Below, piece after piece: positions 43,015 through 52,488 of a DNA stretch of 64,000 nt; the stretch's first letter is position 1, and each line of letters starts with the position of its first letter. The notes below the pieces were generated by a model. That model was not told the DNA's origin. It made no database searches and saw only the letters and a program-made list of their open reading frames with translations. Made by a program: the position numbers and the translations under genes. The DNA is from Aquipseudomonas guryensis. Lineage in GTDB: Bacteria; Pseudomonadota; Gammaproteobacteria; Pseudomonadales; Pseudomonadaceae. Location of the stretch: contig NZ_JACJFN010000001.1 in NCBI RefSeq assembly GCF_014164785.1, positions 806,001 to 870,000 on the forward strand. The letters are read 5' to 3'.

Positions 43015-43703
43015 GCCTGCGCCTGATCACCTTCGACCTCGATGACACCCTGTGGGATGTGGCGCCGGTGATGCACGGTGCCGAGGCCAGCCTGCGTGAC
43101 TGGCTGGCCGTGCAGGCGCCACGCCTGGGGCCGGTGCCGATCGAGCACCTGTGGGCAATCCGCAGCCGCCTGCTGGGCGCCGAGCCGATGCTCAAGCACC
43201 GCCTCAGCGAGCTGCGCCGACGCATCCTGTTCCACGCCCTGGAGGACGCCGGTTACGCCGAGGCCGAATCACGCGAACTGGCCGAACAGGGCTTCCAGGT
43301 GTTTCTCGCCGCCCGCCACCGGGTCGAATTGTTCCCCGAAGTGCACCCGACCCTGGAGCGCCTGGCCCTGCGCTTCAGCCTGGGAGTGATCACCAATGGC
43401 AATGCCGACGTGCGCCGCCTGGGCCTGGCCGACTACTTCCAGTTCGCCCTGTGCGCCGAGGAACTGGGTATCGGCAAACCCGACCCGCACCCGTTCCAGA
43501 CCGCCCTGCAGCGCGCCGGGGTGGCGGCTGCGCAGGCCGTGCATATCGGCGACCATCCCAGCGACGACATTGCCGGGGCACGCGCCGCCGGCATGCGTGC
43601 GATCTGGTTCAACCCGCAGGGCAAGGCCTGGCAAGGCGATGAGCTGCCGGATGCACAAATCACCAGCCTGGCCGAGTTGCCGGCGCTGCTGGAACGCTGG
43701 TAG
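43011..43703 (+). CDS. HAD-superfamily hydrolase
   Basis: A 230-residue HAD phosphatase-like enzyme (YigB type). Motif I is [10 protein letters not shown], motif II is [10 protein letters not shown], motif III is the Lys in [10 protein letters not shown], and motif IV is [18 protein letters not shown]. YigB of E. coli, also next to xerC, dephosphorylates FMN and sugar phosphates; a similar role is plausible here. It overlaps xerC by four bases. Confidence 0.92.
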   Translation: MSLRLITFDLDDTLWDVAPVMHGAEASLRDWLAVQAPRLGPVPIEHLWAIRSRLLGAEPMLKHRLSELRRRILFHALEDAGYAEAESRELAEQGFQVFLAARHRVELFPEVHPTLERLALRFSLGVITNGNADVRRLGLADYFQFALCAEELGIGKPDPHPFQTALQRAGVAAAQAVHIGDHPSDDIAGARAAGMRAIWFNPQGKAWQGDELPDAQITSLAELPALLERW

Positions 43704-43754
43704 TGGCGCGAATGTGCCGAGCAGCACTGGTGACCGAACCCGCCGCCAGGCAGA

Positions 43755-43789
43755 CATGAAAAAGCCCGCCGATTGGCGGGCTTTTTCAT
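43755..43789. terminator. Bidirectional intrinsic terminator
   Basis: A perfect stem ATGAAAAAGCCCGCC/GGCGGGCTTTTTCAT separates the convergent HAD hydrolase and sutA genes. Confidence 0.9.
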
Positions 43790-43802
43790 CACGACAGCAG
43801 CC

Positions 43803-44132
43803 TCAGATGGGGCGGCTGCCGTATTTGCTGTCCGGCTTCTTGGGCGGATCGGCCACGACGTTGGCCTCGACTTCCTGCACCTTGCCACCACGCGAGAGGA
43901 ACTCTTCCATGGCCTTGGCCAGGGCGTCGCGTTCCTTCTGCTTGGCTTCGATGCTCGGCAGTTCTTCGACATCCACCGCCGCCTTGGCTTTCTTGCCAGG
44001 TTTGGCGCTGGGGACGTCGGAGCCGCTGTCTTCGCTATCGTCCGCGACATCGTCGTCGGCCGCTTCCAGCTCCTCGCCTTCGTCCTCGTCGCCAGCTTCG
44101 AGTTCGTCTTGTTCCAGTTCTTCGTCGCTCAT
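43803..44132 (-). CDS. sutA: RNA polymerase-binding regulator SutA
   Basis: A 109-residue, strongly acidic protein. The first half is Glu/Asp-rich and likely disordered (MSDEELEQDELEAGDEDEGE). The second half carries the helix SIEAKQKERDALAKAMEEFL and ends ADPPKKPDSKYGSRPI. It matches Pseudomonas SutA, which binds RNA polymerase beta and supports transcription of ribosomal and other genes during slow growth. Recognition is from sequence pattern. Confidence 0.85.
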   Translation of the reverse strand: MSDEELEQDELEAGDEDEGEELEAADDDVADDSEDSGSDVPSAKPGKKAKAAVDVEELPSIEAKQKERDALAKAMEEFLSRGGKVQEVEANVVADPPKKPDSKYGSRPI

Positions 44133-44229
44133 GTTCTACCTCATGACTTACGCAAAGCAGGTTAGTTATAGCCCAGCCGCGTGCATTGCAAACGCCGCCA
44201 GAAAAAATTCATGGGCCATTGCCCGTGAC

Positions 44230-44655
44230 TCATGCGAGCTCACCCTGGAGCGTCGCAAGCACACGGCGGGCGCCACCCCGATCCCGGTGTTCACCGAGGT
44301 AAATCCCTTGCCAGGTACCCAGCGCCAGCTCCCCCGAGGTTATCGGCAGGCTTAGCTGACAGCCCAGCAGACTGGACTTGAAATGTGCCGGCAGATCGTC
44401 CGGCCCTTCGTAGTCGTGTTCATAGCCGTCTGCGCCCTGGGGCACAAGACGATTGAAGAAGCGCTCGAAGTCACGTCGCACCGCACCATCGGCATTCTCG
44501 TTGACGGTCAGCGAGGCCGAGGTGTGCTGCAGCCACAGGTGCAGCAGGCCAACTCGACAAGTGCGCAGCTCAGGCAATCCGGCAAGAAGCTCATCCGTCA
44601 CCAGGTGGAAACCGCGTGCCCTGGCACCCAGGGTGATCACTCGTTGCAGCCACAT
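44230..44655 (-). CDS. Secondary thiamine-phosphate synthase-type protein YjbQ
   Basis: A 141-residue UPF0047/YjbQ family protein. The diagnostic pattern is [18 protein letters not shown] followed by [33 protein letters not shown]. coli YjbQ shows weak thiamine phosphate synthase activity; the true role is uncertain. Full family length. It is a single gene between amtB and sutA. Confidence 0.9.
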   Translation of the reverse strand: MWLQRVITLGARARGFHLVTDELLAGLPELRTCRVGLLHLWLQHTSASLTVNENADGAVRRDFERFFNRLVPQGADGYEHDYEGPDDLPAHFKSSLLGCQLSLPITSGELALGTWQGIYLGEHRDRGGARRVLATLQGELA

Positions 44656-44796
44656 CGTCGGCGTACCTGCAGATCCCGTTGCGGGCGCATTTTAGGGCCT
44701 GTCCGCGCGTATTTCACCTAGGCGCAGCAGAACAAATACAGTTAATTGCAACTTTAGTGACGCCGCGCCCCGCCCTGCGCAGAAGCCAGAAAAGAC

Positions 44797-44818
44797 AAAG
44801 GGCGCCGTAGCGCCCCTT
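44797..44818 (-). terminator. Intrinsic terminator of the downstream amtB
   Basis: A hairpin AAGGGGCGC/GCGCCCTTT lies about 20 bases after the stop of the amtB gene at 44837 on the minus strand, followed by TTGTCTTTT. Confidence 0.65.
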
Positions 44819-44836
44819 GCAATGCAACGCTTGCGC

Positions 44837-46087
44837 TTACTTGCGGGTGAACTCCGGGTAGGACTCCATGCCGCACTCGACGATGTCGACGCCTTCATAC
44901 TCGTCTTCCTCGCTAACGCGCAGGCCCATGACCAGCTTGATCAGGCCCCAGGCCAGCAGGCTGGCAACGAACACCCAGGCGAAGATGCAGGCCACGCCCA
45001 GCAGCTGGGCGGCGAAACTGGCGCCGCTGTTGGTCAGCGGTACGGCAAGCACACCCCAGATGCCACTGACACCGTGCACCGAGATGGCGCCGACCGGGTC
45101 ATCGATACGCAGCTTATCCAGCAGCAGGATGCTGAACACCACCAGCACACCGCCGACTGCACCGATCAGCGCCGCCTGCACACCGGTCGGCGTGGACGGC
45201 TCGGCAGTGATCGCCACCAGACCAGCAAGAGCACCGTTGAGGATCATGGTCAGGTCGGCCTTGCCGAACAGGATGCGCGCCACCACCAGTGCCGCCAGCA
45301 GGCCACCGGCCGCGGCCAGGTTGGTGTTGACGAATACCGAAGCCACCGCGTTGGCATCGCTGATGGTACTCATCTTCAGCTGCGAACCGCCGTTGAAGCC
45401 GAACCAGCCGAACCACAGGATGAAAGTGCCCAGGGTCGCCAGCGGCAGGTTGGCGCCGGGGATCGCGTTGATCTGGCCATTGCTGCCGTACTTGCCCTTG
45501 CGCGCGCCGAGCAGAATCACCCCGGCCAGGGCCGCGGTGGCGCCCGCCAGGTGAACGATGCCGGAACCGGCGAAGTCCTTGAAGCCGGCTTCCTTGAGGA
45601 AACCACCGCCCCAAGTCCAGTAGCCTTCCACCGGATAGATCACGCCGCACATGACCACGGCAAAAGCCAGGAAGGCCCACAGCTTCATGCGCTCGGCCAC
45701 CGCACCGGAGACGATCGACATGGCCGTGGCGACGAACACCACCTGGAAGAAGAAGTCGGCACGCTTGGCGTAGTAGGGCGCGCCCTCGCCACCGGCGGCG
45801 ACGGTTTCAACCGCATGCTCATCGCCGATCAGGAAACCGAAATTGGGCAGCACACCACCGGCGTCGCCGCTGTACATCAGGTAGTAGCCGAACAGCAGGT
45901 ACATCACGCACGCCAGGGCGTAGAGCACGATGTTCTTGGTGAGGATTTCCGTGGTGTTCTTCGCCCGCACCAGGCCGGATTCGAGCATGGCGAAGCCTGC
46001 CGCCATCCACATCACCAGCGCACCACAGATCAGGAAATAGAAGGTATCCAGCGCATACTGCAGGGGAATCAGGGCTGTGCTTTCCAT
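44837..46087 (-). CDS. amtB: Ammonium transporter AmtB (second, downstream copy)
   Basis: A 416-residue Amt/MEP channel with about 11 hydrophobic helices. It lacks a cleavable signal: the start METALIPL-like MESTALIPLQYALDTFYF runs straight into helix 1. Conserved channel residues are in GYYLMY and GGSQLKMSTISDANAVAS, with the twin-His helices FAGSGIVHLAGATAAL and ISVHGVSGIWGVL. The ATG at 46087 has a GGAG seven bases upstream. It lies behind another amtB and a strong hairpin, so its expression may differ from the first copy. GlnK is the expected partner that blocks the pore. Confidence 0.95.
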   Translation of the reverse strand: MESTALIPLQYALDTFYFLICGALVMWMAAGFAMLESGLVRAKNTTEILTKNIVLYALACVMYLLFGYYLMYSGDAGGVLPNFGFLIGDEHAVETVAAGGEGAPYYAKRADFFFQVVFVATAMSIVSGAVAERMKLWAFLAFAVVMCGVIYPVEGYWTWGGGFLKEAGFKDFAGSGIVHLAGATAALAGVILLGARKGKYGSNGQINAIPGANLPLATLGTFILWFGWFGFNGGSQLKMSTISDANAVASVFVNTNLAAAGGLLAALVVARILFGKADLTMILNGALAGLVAITAEPSTPTGVQAALIGAVGGVLVVFSILLLDKLRIDDPVGAISVHGVSGIWGVLAVPLTNSGASFAAQLLGVACIFAWVFVASLLAWGLIKLVMGLRVSEEDEYEGVDIVECGMESYPEFTRK

Positions 46088-46135
46088 CGAGTACTCCGTT
46101 GTACCGTGAGCCATCGCGCCGCCGTTGGCGCGGAC

Positions 46136-46164
46136 AAAAAAACGCCCGGCGAACCGGGCGTTTT
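46136..46164 (-). terminator. Intrinsic terminator between the two amtB genes
   Basis: A CGCCCGG/CCGGGCG hairpin followed on the minus strand by seven T lies between the upstream amtB stop (46180) and the downstream amtB start (46087). It should end or attenuate the glnK-amtB transcript there. Confidence 0.8.
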
Positions 46165-46179
46165 GCACATCAGCAGGGC

Positions 46180-47496
46180 TTACAGGTTGTAGCCGCGCTC
46201 GTTGTGCTCGGAGAGGTCGAGACCGACGGTCTCGGCTTCTTCGCTGACACGCAGGCCCATGACCATATCCAGCACTTTCAGGATCACGAAGGTGACCACG
46301 GCGGTGTAGATCACAGTGACCAGTACACCTTCGATCTGAATCCAGACCTGAGCGCCGATGTCTTCGACGGTGCCGAAGCCACCCAGAGCCGGTGCAGCAA
46401 ACACACCAGTGAGGATCGCACCGACGATACCGCCGATACCGTGTACGCCGAACGCGTCCAGGGAGTCGTCGTAGCCCAGCTTGCGCTTGAGGCTGGTGGC
46501 GCAGAAGAAGCAGATCACGCCAGCGGACAGACCGATTACCAGCGCGCCCATCGGGCCAGCGGTACCGGCAGCCGGGGTGATGGCAACCAGACCGGCAACC
46601 ACACCGGACGCGATGCCCAGGGCGCTCGGCTTACCGTGGGTGATCCACTCGGCGAACATCCAGCCCAGAGCAGCAGCGGCGGTGGCGATCTGGGTGACCA
46701 GCATGGCCATACCGGCAGTGCCGTTGGCGGCGATGGCGGAACCGGCGTTGAAGCCGAACCAGCCGATCCACAGCATGGCGGCACCCATCAGGGTGTAGCC
46801 CAGGTTGTGCGGGGCCATGGCGGTGGTCGGGAAGCCTTTGCGCTTGCCGAGCACCAGGCAGGCCACCAGGCCAGCGATACCGGCGTTGATGTGCACCACG
46901 GTGCCACCGGCGAAGTCCAGCACGCCAGCGTCCCACAGGAAGGCGCCGTCACCGGACCAGACCATGTGGCACATCGGGGCGTAGACCAGGGTGAACCACA
47001 CGGCCATGAAGATCAGCATCGCGGAGAACTTCATGCGCTCGGCGAAAGCACCGACGATCAGAGCCGGGGTGATGATGGCGAAGGTCATCTGGAAGACGAT
47101 GAACACGCTCTCCGGGAAGGCACCGATCAGGCTGTCCGGGGTCAAGCCGCTGAGGAAGGCTTTGTTCAGACCGCCAACGAAGGAGTTGAAGTTAAGAACA
47201 CCCTTCTCCATGCCGGTGGTATCGAACGCCATGCTGTAGCCGTAAGCAACCCAGAGGATGCTGATCAGACCGGTGATGGCAAAGCACTGCATCATTATCG
47301 AGAGGATGTTCTTCGAGCGAACCATGCCGCCGTAGAACAGCGCCAGGCCGGGGATGGTCATGAACAGCACCAGTACGGTGGCGGTCAGCATCCAGGCGGT
47401 GTCGCCGGAGTTGAGGACAACCTCTTCAGCCATGGCCAGGCCAGGGGTAAAGAGGGACACGAGGGCTCCTAGCCCTGCGATTTTACGCAGAGTCAT
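46180..47496 (-). CDS. amtB: Ammonium transporter AmtB (first copy, glnK-proximal)
   Basis: A 438-residue Amt channel with an N-terminal signal peptide (KIAGLGALVSLFTPGLAMA), as in E. coli AmtB. Conserved segments are DTAWMLTATVLVLFMTIPGLALFYGG, the twin-His helices FAGGTVVHINAGIAGL and FGVHGIGGIVGAIL, and MGLRVSEEAETVGLDLSEH for the C-terminal regulatory tail. It follows glnK by about 35 bases, the standard nitrogen-control operon. It transports ammonium under limitation and is closed by unmodified GlnK. Confidence 0.97.
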   Translation of the reverse strand: MTLRKIAGLGALVSLFTPGLAMAEEVVLNSGDTAWMLTATVLVLFMTIPGLALFYGGMVRSKNILSIMMQCFAITGLISILWVAYGYSMAFDTTGMEKGVLNFNSFVGGLNKAFLSGLTPDSLIGAFPESVFIVFQMTFAIITPALIVGAFAERMKFSAMLIFMAVWFTLVYAPMCHMVWSGDGAFLWDAGVLDFAGGTVVHINAGIAGLVACLVLGKRKGFPTTAMAPHNLGYTLMGAAMLWIGWFGFNAGSAIAANGTAGMAMLVTQIATAAAALGWMFAEWITHGKPSALGIASGVVAGLVAITPAAGTAGPMGALVIGLSAGVICFFCATSLKRKLGYDDSLDAFGVHGIGGIVGAILTGVFAAPALGGFGTVEDIGAQVWIQIEGVLVTVIYTAVVTFVILKVLDMVMGLRVSEEAETVGLDLSEHNERGYNL

Positions 47497-47531
47497 ATTG
47501 TTTTCTCCTGGGGCGTGTGAGGTTCTGAGGC

Positions 47532-48068
<537 letters not shown>

Positions 48069-48070
48069 TT

Positions 48071-48086
48071 AGCAGAAAGCTTGCCA
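48071..48086 (-). promoter_or_regulatory. Candidate sigma-54 promoter of glnK
   Basis: On the minus strand TGGCAAGCTTTCTGCT fits the -24/-12 consensus TGGCACG-N4-TTGCW, with the GG and GC dinucleotides ten bases apart. It would start a leader of about 190 bases before glnK. Context (glnK-amtB) supports nitrogen control. Confidence 0.6.
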
Positions 48087-48161
48087 GCTATGACAAATGC
48101 CTTGTTTTCATGGAGTTAGCCCAACAAAACGGATTTACCAAGTTTTCGACCGGCGAGTCAT

Positions 48162-48178
48162 TGCACGCAAACGGTGCA
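48162..48178. promoter_or_regulatory. Candidate NtrC-binding site upstream of glnK
   Basis: TGCACGCAAACGGTGCA matches the NtrC dyad TGCAC-N7-GTGCA. It lies about 80-100 bases upstream of the candidate sigma-54 promoter, a usual enhancer distance. Confidence 0.6.
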
Positions 48179-48282
48179 CAGCAAACGCCAGCAGTGGTCA
48201 AAAACCGTGCAGTCATGCCCTGCACCGTGGCGCCAGGGGCTGCGTGCTACACTGCCGCCCGTCTGACTTCGGAACCCCCATC

Positions 48283-48543
48283 ATGCTGCCGCCCAAAGCT
48301 CTGCTCGACGCCCTGACCAGCCACGCCTCGCGCCTGTTCAACGGCGATACGCCGCTGCCACGCAGCGAATTCGAGGCGCAATTCAAGGTGCTGCTGCAGA
48401 GTGCGTTCAGCAAACTGGACTTGGTCAGCCGTGACGAATTCGACAGCCAGATGGTTGTTCTGGCGCGCACCCGCGCCCGTCTGGAAGCACTGGAGGCCAA
48501 GGTGGCCGCCATGGAAGCGCAGCCAAACCCGCCCGCCGACTGA
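48283..48543 (+). CDS. ubiK: Ubiquinone biosynthesis accessory factor UbiK
   Basis: An 86-residue coiled-coil protein (BMFP/YqiC family). The amphipathic N-terminus is followed by EFEAQFKVLLQSAFSKLDLVSRDEFDSQM and a C-terminal coiled coil ARTRARLEALEAKVAAMEAQ. UbiK binds the UbiJ SCP2 domain to support aerobic ubiquinone synthesis. The ATG at 48283 matches the family length. In Pseudomonas it lies between glnK and comM, as here. Confidence 0.93.
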   Translation: MLPPKALLDALTSHASRLFNGDTPLPRSEFEAQFKVLLQSAFSKLDLVSRDEFDSQMVVLARTRARLEALEAKVAAMEAQPNPPAD

Positions 48544-48582
48544 TCGACGATCAGCGGCCGGCGACCTGATCAAGGAGTGATC

Positions 48583-49485
48583 ATGTCCCAGGCCATAGTC
48601 CACAGCCGTGCCCAGGTCGGCGTCGAAGCGCCGGCCGTTACCGTCGAGGCCCATCTGGCCAACGGCCTGCCGAGCATGGCGCTGGTTGGCCTGCCGGAAA
48701 CGGCGGTGAAGGAAAGCAAGGACCGCGTGCGCAGCGCCATCCTCAACTCCGGCTTCGAATTCCCGCCTCGGCGTATCACCCTGAACCTGGCACCGGCCGA
48801 TCTACCCAAGGATGGCGGACGTTTCGACCTGGCCATCGCCCTCGGCGTGCTGGCTGCCAGCGGCCAGGTGCCTGCCGCCAGCCTGGCCAGCCTGGAATGC
48901 CTCGGCGAACTGGCGCTGTCCGGTGCCGTGCGCCCGGTTCAGGGCGTATTGCCCGCCGCCCTGGCTGCGCGCGCGGCCGGGCGCACCTTAGTGGTGCCAA
49001 GTGCCAATGCCGAGGAAGCCTGCCTGGCCTCCGGCCTGAGCGTGCTAGCCGTCGAGCACCTGTTGCAGCTCGCCGCCCACCTCAATGGCCATACCCCGCT
49101 GGCGCCTTACCAGGCTGGTGGCCTGCTGCGCACCTGCACGCCCTACCCGGACCTGGCCGAAGTGCAAGGCCAGCTGGCCGCCAAACGCGCCCTGCTGATC
49201 GCCGCCAGTGGCGGCCATAATCTGCTGTTTACCGGGCCACCTGGCACCGGCAAGACCCTGCTGGCCAGCCGCCTGCCCGGCCTGTTGCCACCACTCGACG
49301 AAGAAGAAGCGCTGCAGGTGGCCGCCATCCACTCGGTGGCCAGCCAGGCGCCGCTGACCAGCTGGCCGCAACGGCCGTTTCGCCAGCCGCACCACAGCGC
49401 CTCCGGCCCGGCCCTGGTCGGGGGTGGTGTAAAACTTCTCGCTATTTGCGGCCGTTCACAATTCCGCGCGAATAAGGCAAATTAA
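48583..49485 (+). pseudogene. comM: comM, 5' fragment interrupted by the Tn7-like element
   Basis: ComM (YifB) is a Mg-chelatase-like AAA+ hexameric helicase that drives branch migration during natural transformation. The N-terminal Lon-protease-like domain (residues about 1-120, SQAIVHSRAQVGVEAPAV) and the Walker A GPPGTGKTLL are intact. After the conserved PHHSASGPALVGGG motif, at about residue 281 of an expected 500 or so, the frame enters the transposon. It continues with 19 foreign codons to a TAA at 49483-49485. The Walker B, sensor and C-terminal parts are missing from this copy. The ATG at 48583 has AAGGAG in front. The rest of comM is expected beyond the right end of the element, outside the window. 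Confidence 0.93.
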
Positions 49486-49515
49486 GTGCGAATATTGATC
49501 CGTATCGCACTTAAT
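49428..49515 (+). repeat. Left transposon end with repeated TnsB-site-like motifs
   Basis: The end starts TGT, as Tn7-family ends do. GCGAATA recurs at 49468 and 49488, 20 bases apart. ATTAAGTGCGA (49481-49491) and TCGCACTTAAT (49505-49515) form a perfect 11-base inverted repeat. Such ~20-bp-spaced motifs are what TnsB binding sites look like. The second arm covers the ATG of the first cargo-side gene. Confidence 0.6.
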
Positions 49516-51247
49516 GACCATCCAGATCGAAGAATTCAGGTTCAACGACAAGCCTTGGTGCATTACCTGGCTCGGACGCATCATTTATCCTCCTTCGTCG
49601 AGCACTGAGCCTCGTATCACCGTCCACCTCGCCGAGCTTCTACCGGGCTTTAGCGACCCGCTGTCGGCCAAATCCCAGCCCGAACCACCGAAGTACCAGC
49701 AGGTCTCGGTCAAGGTCGGCCTCATCGCACTTCTGAAGATAGGGTCTGTTTGGCTTAATGGCGTACGGGTGCCGGTGCAGTCCAAGAATATCGAGTGCAC
49801 CCTGGCGCACGAGAAATGCCATCTGGTTCGCTTCGATGACAAGGTACGAATAGGTGATAGCCAGGAGCCGATATTCGCTCCAAATCGATATCGGATTGGC
49901 CGTGACGCCCTAATCGAGAGCAGCAGCTCGTGGGTCGTGGTTATCTACGATCCAACACCAGCGCTTCGCCTAATGGTCATACCTGCGACGATCTTGTTCC
50001 AGCAGGCGCTCGCCACATCTCCGAAAGCTGTTCGGCAGCTCGTCTATGGGCAACTCGACAAGATCGTTGACCCTTCCTCTGGTTCCCTTCTGGACAAGCC
50101 AAATACGTTCTACATGATCTTGTTCAAGGACTTCCGCGATCTGGAAGGCCCTGCGCTCGCGAACCTTATCGCCGATCCTATTGCTTCCAAGGAGTACGCC
50201 CGGTTTCGCCAGTCGCTCACCACAGAAAGTGTGAATCATCGAGAGCACGGGCAACCAGCCGCTCACATCAAGCTCAATCTCCCCTTTACGAACCCGGTTC
50301 AGCTCAAAGCCAACGGCAAGTTCATGCCTTTCAGGGTGCAGCGAGGCAAGACGGAAAGCACCGAGTGGGGCTTCCTCGCAACAGAAATCACGGACCTACA
50401 AACCCGCCTTTGCTTTGATCGACTGATTATTGACCGTAAGAACAGTGCGAAGAAGGGCCTGAACGCAAACGACCCTGATCTCATACCATCGTATGGTGGG
50501 CGGAGTCGCTCCCCTGTCGAGCTGGATATGCTTGTTCTCACATCGAAGGAGGAGCCGGCAGATCATCTCGAGGCAGCCTGTGTCGAAGCTTCGGGGAACA
50601 TTCTTGATCTTTCCCTTGAGCTGATAGACGACCCGAAACTGGTGCAAAAGTACCGCTCTCGGCCGCGCGCGCCTCACGGCACCGGAGACCCCGATGGCAC
50701 TGCATCGCCCGGCGATCCATCAGGAAACGGCTCAACAACGGAGTTGAATGTAAAGACTATCCAAACGCCTGAAATTCCGGTCACTCTCAATGAGTTCTTC
50801 AAAACTCTGGCCTTTGTAGTCGATGCGGGATATCCATTCCGAACTATTCCTGTTTCGTCGTCCTTTCGCCAGCAGCCTGACAACACTGGCGTTGTGAATT
50901 TCTTGCCTTGGCACATCAACAAGGTACGCAGTTGGCACCTGTCCTCCGATAGCTCAAGCGCTCCCCCGCGTGGCTACGTAGTTGCCGAACTGTGTCATGG
51001 CGGCGTGTGGCGCTATCTCATCGAGATCCAGCGAAAAGGTGCCGAAGCCCTCGCACTCCTCTACGTTCGACATCACTCGGGCCAACGAATCGAAACGCCC
51101 GAACTTGCACAGTTCATGCTCGAAGTTGCGCGCGAGAACGGCTGGGGCGCCAAAGACCACATCAAGAAGTGGGTCTGTACTCCTATCAAACATCGTCCGA
51201 AGAAAGGCGCGGAAACCTTCGCCCTGGACATCATCAAGCAGCTCTAA
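49514..51247 (+). CDS. Probable TnsE-like transposition protein
   Basis: A 577-residue protein reading inward from the left tip. The C-terminal 110 residues contain GYVVAELCHGGVWRYLIEIQ and ALALLYVRHH, which resemble the beta strands of the TnsE C-terminal domain. TnsE directs Tn7 to replicating or conjugating DNA by contacting the sliding clamp and 3'-recessed ends. The middle (residues about 385-420) is a Gly/Asp/Pro-rich linker, which also fits a two-domain TnsE. N-terminal similarity is weak, so the call rests on C-terminal pattern, length and location within a Tn7-like element. No clear Shine-Dalgarno precedes the ATG, which lies in the inverted repeat of the end. An unknown cargo protein is the alternative. 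Confidence 0.5.
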   Translation: MTIQIEEFRFNDKPWCITWLGRIIYPPSSSTEPRITVHLAELLPGFSDPLSAKSQPEPPKYQQVSVKVGLIALLKIGSVWLNGVRVPVQSKNIECTLAHEKCHLVRFDDKVRIGDSQEPIFAPNRYRIGRDALIESSSSWVVVIYDPTPALRLMVIPATILFQQALATSPKAVRQLVYGQLDKIVDPSSGSLLDKPNTFYMILFKDFRDLEGPALANLIADPIASKEYARFRQSLTTESVNHREHGQPAAHIKLNLPFTNPVQLKANGKFMPFRVQRGKTESTEWGFLATEITDLQTRLCFDRLIIDRKNSAKKGLNANDPDLIPSYGGRSRSPVELDMLVLTSKEEPADHLEAACVEASGNILDLSLELIDDPKLVQKYRSRPRAPHGTGDPDGTASPGDPSGNGSTTELNVKTIQTPEIPVTLNEFFKTLAFVVDAGYPFRTIPVSSSFRQQPDNTGVVNFLPWHINKVRSWHLSSDSSSAPPRGYVVAELCHGGVWRYLIEIQRKGAEALALLYVRHHSGQRIETPELAQFMLEVARENGWGAKDHIKKWVCTPIKHRPKKGAETFALDIIKQL

Positions 51248-51257
51248 CGGAGTCGCA

Positions 51258-52457
51258 ATGCTCTACCTTTGCTTTACTACGGACGATGAGCAACTTATTC
51301 AGCTGTCGGTCGATTATTGGCAACGAGGCGAAAACGATAGCTGGGCATGCGGAACAATAGCGGATCTCGCACGACGACACGGCCGTACCCAAGCTGGGCT
51401 TCTTAAGGTTGTGAATCAAGCTTGCAAAGCGGTTACGACCGTCCGATGTGGTTGCGGTCGCCGGCTCGTTGCAACATCGCGTACGGGGTTTCAGGATCTA
51501 CAGCGCAGAGTCTTCAGCAGAAGGAAAGTAGATCCGCAATGGCAATGCGCCGTATGCGTCGAAGAGTTGTATAAAGAAAAGCAACGTCAACAAGAGGAGC
51601 AGCACGCAACCGAAGAAAGGGCCATTCAGCAACAGATTCAAACATGGGCAGAACAGCTAAGGCCCAGAAGCTATAGAGCAGCGCCATTTCGAGACGCATA
51701 CCTCCTGTATGGACTCTTCTCTGCATCGGGTGACCTTTGGACACAGGGCAAACTGGAGGCGTGGTCCAATCATAGGACTGCACTGTTCGCGCACCCGAAT
51801 GACACCGTTGCTGTCTATCAGCTGTTGCACGAGGCTGGGTGGATCGTACCGGCCCAAACTCGTCGCTGGGCATTGAGGCTCAATGCAGACGGAGTCGTGG
51901 AGTACGACACAAGCCTGGTGAATTGGACACTAGCACCGGATAGCGACCACCTACCCTTTACCCAAGTATTGCTATCTCTTGAGAGCACACTGGAACAAGC
52001 AGCGCTAAGCGACTGGCGTGAGGTCTGGTACTCAGTCTGCCTCTCTGAACTTCGAAAGCTCCTTGATAAACAGCTGGACCGATACGGTTTCTCATGCAAG
52101 CGCTGGAGTCCATTGATAGAGCAAAATCTCCGACAGATTTTGGATGAATGCTCATTGGCTGAAAGCATGAGAATCGTTTATGACTCCGTTAGACAGCTCG
52201 TGGATGCTCGCGAAGACAAGCATAGAAATTACAGTCGGCAGCACATTGAAAACATGTTGCCTGGCTCCTTTAAGCGACGTCTGGAATACATCCGAAAAAA
52301 AGGCTGGACACCTTACCGGTGGCATCGCAGTGGGACAAAGGATGAAGCGATCTTTACGAGTCTTCTCTTCGACAAAGTGCTCAAGGGAGGCAACCACTTC
52401 TACGATGAGCTGACTGGCGCAGCGTTTCACCTTGAGCCGCCCAACAAGTCAATATGA
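51258..52457 (+). CDS. Unknown protein with HTH-like N-terminus and CxC...CxxC zinc ribbon
   Basis: A 399-residue protein I do not recognise. Residues about 28-57 look like a helix-turn-helix (GTIADLARRHGRTQAGLLKV). Cys64, Cys66, Cys97 and Cys100 (CGC...CAVC) form a probable zinc ribbon. A Gln/Glu-rich coiled-coil stretch follows (KEKQRQQEEQHATEERAIQQ), then a larger helical body with many Trp and Arg. The ATG is 10 bases after the tnsE-like stop, so the two are probably co-transcribed. It may be a transposon accessory factor or a cargo gene; nothing decides between these. Confidence 0.7.
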   Translation: MLYLCFTTDDEQLIQLSVDYWQRGENDSWACGTIADLARRHGRTQAGLLKVVNQACKAVTTVRCGCGRRLVATSRTGFQDLQRRVFSRRKVDPQWQCAVCVEELYKEKQRQQEEQHATEERAIQQQIQTWAEQLRPRSYRAAPFRDAYLLYGLFSASGDLWTQGKLEAWSNHRTALFAHPNDTVAVYQLLHEAGWIVPAQTRRWALRLNADGVVEYDTSLVNWTLAPDSDHLPFTQVLLSLESTLEQAALSDWREVWYSVCLSELRKLLDKQLDRYGFSCKRWSPLIEQNLRQILDECSLAESMRIVYDSVRQLVDAREDKHRNYSRQHIENMLPGSFKRRLEYIRKKGWTPYRWHRSGTKDEAIFTSLLFDKVLKGGNHFYDELTGAAFHLEPPNKSI

Positions 52458-52488
52458 GCCGCACTTTATCAATAATGGTGAGAATCGA

